DNA of 8,015 nt, taken from positions 1 through 8,015 of the forward strand of contig UQFC01000113.1 in the NCBI GenBank assembly GCA_900540335.1, given 5' to 3'. Below the pieces are notes generated by a model. It had not been told where the DNA came from. It made no database searches and was given only the letters and a program-made list of their open reading frames with translations. Made by a program: the position numbers and the translations under genes. Every line of letters starts with the position of its first letter. Position 1 is the first letter of the stretch. Origin of the DNA: an uncultured Clostridium sp. (GTDB taxonomy: Bacteria; Bacillota; Clostridia; Lachnospirales; Lachnospiraceae). Positions 6,187 through 8,015 of the stretch are shown one piece after another.

Positions 6187-7839
6187 ATGATCCGGAATAA
6201 TCAACGTTTTTCTCCATTTTACAATGGGCTTTTCATTTTTTTCCCAATAACAGTCATTCCAATAGCAATACACATCTCCATCCTGTATCAGAACAAATTC
6301 CAGATAATCATCACCTGTGGTTTCCGTACCGCTGCGAAGCTCCCTGTCATCAAGAAAGCTCATCTGACCGTTCATGGAAATCACCGCAATCACACCATAT
6401 CCGCTTTTCCAGCTTTTCGGCGCATAATCTCCATACATCTGATCTGCTTCCTTCGAGTAATACAGTTCATAAATACGGCCCTTAAAACGCTCCCCAATCG
6501 CAGTCGCCTCTTCCTTTCCATTCAGCGGTTTTTTATAAAGCTGGCTGTAATGAACCCCGGAATTTCCCTTCTTTTCACACGCACTATAGTACAGATTATT
6601 TCCTGCGATACAAAAGCTGTCGATTGTTTTTCCCTGTCTTTCAAATAACGACTCGTGGCCATTTACCATTTCAAAAACAGCCATTTCCCCGTCTTTTTCC
6701 GTTTCCTTCAAAGAATATGTATGATTTCCATATACAGAAGAATCCGGTCTTACGTTTACTACTCTGTTGCAGGACATTTCAAAAATGCGATCTCCGTAAT
6801 GCACACTGCCGTCTGCATCCGTGCAGAGTGTCCGTCCCAGAGTATCATAAATATAAATCTCCTCGCCCTCTTTTACTGCATAATACCCGGGCTCAAATTC
6901 TTCAAATTCCTTATCAATATCAAATCTCTGGATTCTCTCATCCTTCTCCGCATAAATACCGTCCTGCCATACCCGGTAATTGCTTACTTCCTGAGAAATA
7001 ATCTCTGCCCTTGTGCCATCATTGCTGACACGGTACAGGGTATGATGCAAAGTGGGACGCACCTGGGAAAGTCTGGTATCCTTCCGTTCCGGACAGGGCA
7101 GATAATATGTCCATCCATCCTTTTTCTGAATTTCCGGATTCATTTCTTCCTCGCCGGACAACTCCGTTTCTGATAAAGGCATAGTATATAAAACCTGTCC
7201 TATTTCTGACAGGAATACAGCCTTATCTCCCACCTGAATTACAATATCCTTTTTTTCTGTCTCTGCCGGCAGCGATACTGTCTCATCTGAATAACTGGAA
7301 AAACGCCTTTCAAAGGGTTCGCTTATATGCTGCAGCTTCTGTCTGACCTTATAGAATCCGATTACGACTACTGCCGCAGCCAGAAATACCAGCACAATAG
7401 AAAGCACACCTTTTGCCACTGTGCGGGAATTCCCCTTCTCTGCGGGTGTCTCTGCCGCATCCACCAGTCCAAGTCTGTCCTCGATTTCTAAAAGAACAGA
7501 GGTTTCATCCAGATTTGAACGATTTTTCTTCTTCGCTTCTTTGGACTGCATCTTTTCTTCCGCATAAGAGGCTTCCAGCATCTCTTTGGTCGCTTCCAGT
7601 TTTGTCTCAGCCCAAAAATCTTCCCGTTTTATCAGCCATTCCAAAGGCGACTTTTCTTTCTGCAGCTGAGACGATCTCTGATATGCCTCCATATAGGTAA
7701 GAATCAACAGTTCACGAACTTTTTCTTCCTGATTAAAAATCAGTTTTCCATGACGATACAGAGTCTGATAAGTAGTGATATAAAGTGTTTCAAATTCATC
7801 AATCCAGACAGGTTTGACAGATGTATTCTGTTTCTTCAT
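6163..7839 (-). CDS. Single-pass membrane protein: degenerate sigma-70 region-2-like cytoplasmic domain plus exported propeller-like domain
   Basis: I do not recognise a named family. Numbering is from the longest frame (ATG at 7872); subtract 11 for the chosen start. Residues 23-95 resemble ECF sigma region 2: FETLYITTYQTLYR (27-40) and VRELLILTYMEAYQR (52-66) follow the E-D-L-x-Q-E-T-F-x-x-A-Y pattern, and PLEWLIKREDFW (76-87) resembles the W-L-x-x-I-A-R-N segment. The core Gln is replaced and no region 4 follows. A charged linker (104-150) leads to one membrane helix, GVLSIVLVFLAAAVVVIGF (155-173), with K154 and K175 flanking it. About 390 exported residues follow, with repeated strand-turn-strand units such as TLYRVSNDGTRAEIIS (278-293) and NLYYS (426-430), suggesting a beta-propeller like DUF5050-type proteins, and seven cysteines (260-541). 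I start it at the ATG at 7839 (558 residues): GAGG lies 9 bases upstream, and the promoter -10 box overlaps the longer start. The ATG at 7854 is also possible. Confidence 0.75.
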   Translation of the reverse strand: MKKQNTSVKPVWIDEFETLYITTYQTLYRHGKLIFNQEEKVRELLILTYMEAYQRSSQLQKEKSPLEWLIKREDFWAETKLEATKEMLEASYAEEKMQSKEAKKKNRSNLDETSVLLEIEDRLGLVDAAETPAEKGNSRTVAKGVLSIVLVFLAAAVVVIGFYKVRQKLQHISEPFERRFSSYSDETVSLPAETEKKDIVIQVGDKAVFLSEIGQVLYTMPLSETELSGEEEMNPEIQKKDGWTYYLPCPERKDTRLSQVRPTLHHTLYRVSNDGTRAEIISQEVSNYRVWQDGIYAEKDERIQRFDIDKEFEEFEPGYYAVKEGEEIYIYDTLGRTLCTDADGSVHYGDRIFEMSCNRVVNVRPDSSVYGNHTYSLKETEKDGEMAVFEMVNGHESLFERQGKTIDSFCIAGNNLYYSACEKKGNSGVHYSQLYKKPLNGKEEATAIGERFKGRIYELYYSKEADQMYGDYAPKSWKSGYGVIAVISMNGQMSFLDDRELRSGTETTGDDYLEFVLIQDGDVYCYWNDCYWEKNEKPIVKWRKTLIIPDHNRIMTVK

Positions 7840-7870
7840 CTTCCTTAACCTCATCCTCTTCCTGCTTTTC

Positions 7871-7899
7871 ATATTAACAAATAATCAGTTATTTGACAA
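7871..7899 (-). promoter_or_regulatory. Candidate promoter of the sigma-like membrane protein gene
   Basis: On the minus strand TTGTCA (7899-7894), 17 bases, TAATAT (7876-7871). Transcription would begin near 7864, downstream of the first possible ATG (7872) and upstream of those at 7854 and 7839. It lies between the tRNA terminator and the gene, as expected for a separate transcription unit. Confidence 0.55.
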
Positions 7900-7916
7900 G
7901 GTATTTCCTACAACAC

Positions 7917-7955
7917 AAAAAAAGCCGTTTCCCTAGTATTTACAAGGAAAACGAC
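7917..7955 (-). terminator. Rho-independent terminator of the tRNA transcript
   Basis: On the minus strand GTCGTTTTCC (7955-7946) pairs with GGGAAACGGC (7933-7924) in a 10-bp stem with two G-U pairs and a 12-base loop, followed by seven T residues (7923-7917). It begins 6 bases after the tRNA 3' end. Confidence 0.9.
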
Positions 7956-7960
7956 CTCAC

Positions 7961-8015
7961 TGAGCGTGCGGGGATTCGAACCCCGGACAACTTGATTAAA
8001 AGTCAAGTGCTCTAC
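7961..8015 (-). tRNA. tRNA-Lys (anticodon TTT), 5' part outside the window
   Basis: Fifty-five bases of the 3' part are present. Read on the minus strand they comprise the end of the D arm (AGAGC), the anticodon stem CTTGA/TCAAG around the loop CTTTTAA (8002-7996; anticodon TTT at 8000-7998, Lys), the variable region, the T arm CGGGG-TTCGAAT-CCCCG (7985-7969), the acceptor strand CACGCTC (7968-7962) and discriminator A (7961). CCA is not encoded (GTG follows), so it must be added by the CCA-adding enzyme. About 20 bases at the 5' end are missing. Confidence 0.96.

Noticed and set aside
6187..7173. Several long plus-strand open frames opposite the membrane-protein gene
   Set aside because: Their translations lack recognisable domains, have no ribosome sites, and lie antisense to a frame with coherent membrane and repeat structure.
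1..8015. Defence system, CRISPR array, insertion sequence or prophage
   Set aside because: No spaced repeats, transposase or integrase motifs, terminal inverted repeats or effector domains are seen; the content is mainly housekeeping.

Overview
The window looks like chromosomal DNA from a low-to-moderate GC Firmicute of class Clostridia. Family Lachnospiraceae is my best guess from gene content and protein style; this is an inference, as I could not search a database. There are no mobile elements, CRISPR arrays or phage genes. No gene-free stretch exceeds 300 bases.

Positions 1-5696 hold a minus-strand run of six genes. In transcription order they are a PLP-dependent Orn/Lys/Arg-type decarboxylase (GTG start at 5696), a guanylate-kinase-like P-loop kinase, the DNA polymerase III delta' subunit (holB), the PSP1/RicT protein, a YabB/TrmN6-type N6-adenine methyltransferase, and rsmI, which runs off the left edge. 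Gaps are 4, 115, 15, -8 and 32 bases. This is a shortened version of the Bacillus subtilis yaaO-tmk-yaaQ-yaaR-holB-yaaT-yabA-yabB-yazA-rsmI neighbourhood: the kinase sits in the tmk slot, and yaaQ, yaaR, yabA and yazA are absent. One promoter candidate lies upstream of the decarboxylase and a second lies in the 115-base gap before holB.

Positions 5697-5891 form a divergent control region. The plus-strand promoter there is near consensus (TTTACA, 17 bases, TATAAT) and drives a 75-residue protein with a KOW/SH3-barrel-like look. It overlaps the weaker extended -10 promoter proposed for the minus-strand operon.

Positions 6120-8015 hold, on the minus strand from the right edge: a partial tRNA-Lys (anticodon TTT, no encoded CCA), its Rho-independent terminator, a promoter, and a long gene for a single-pass membrane protein. 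Its cytoplasmic N-terminus resembles a degenerate sigma-70/ECF region 2, and its exported C-terminus looks like a beta-propeller. That gene converges on the 75-residue gene; between them is a perfect 16-bp hairpin whose loop contains the membrane protein's stop codon.

Most of the window is ordinary housekeeping sequence for replication clamp loading, rRNA and tRNA methylation, and RNA-processing control. The parts most worth a second look are the sigma-like membrane protein, the divergent kinase and the overlapping divergent promoters.
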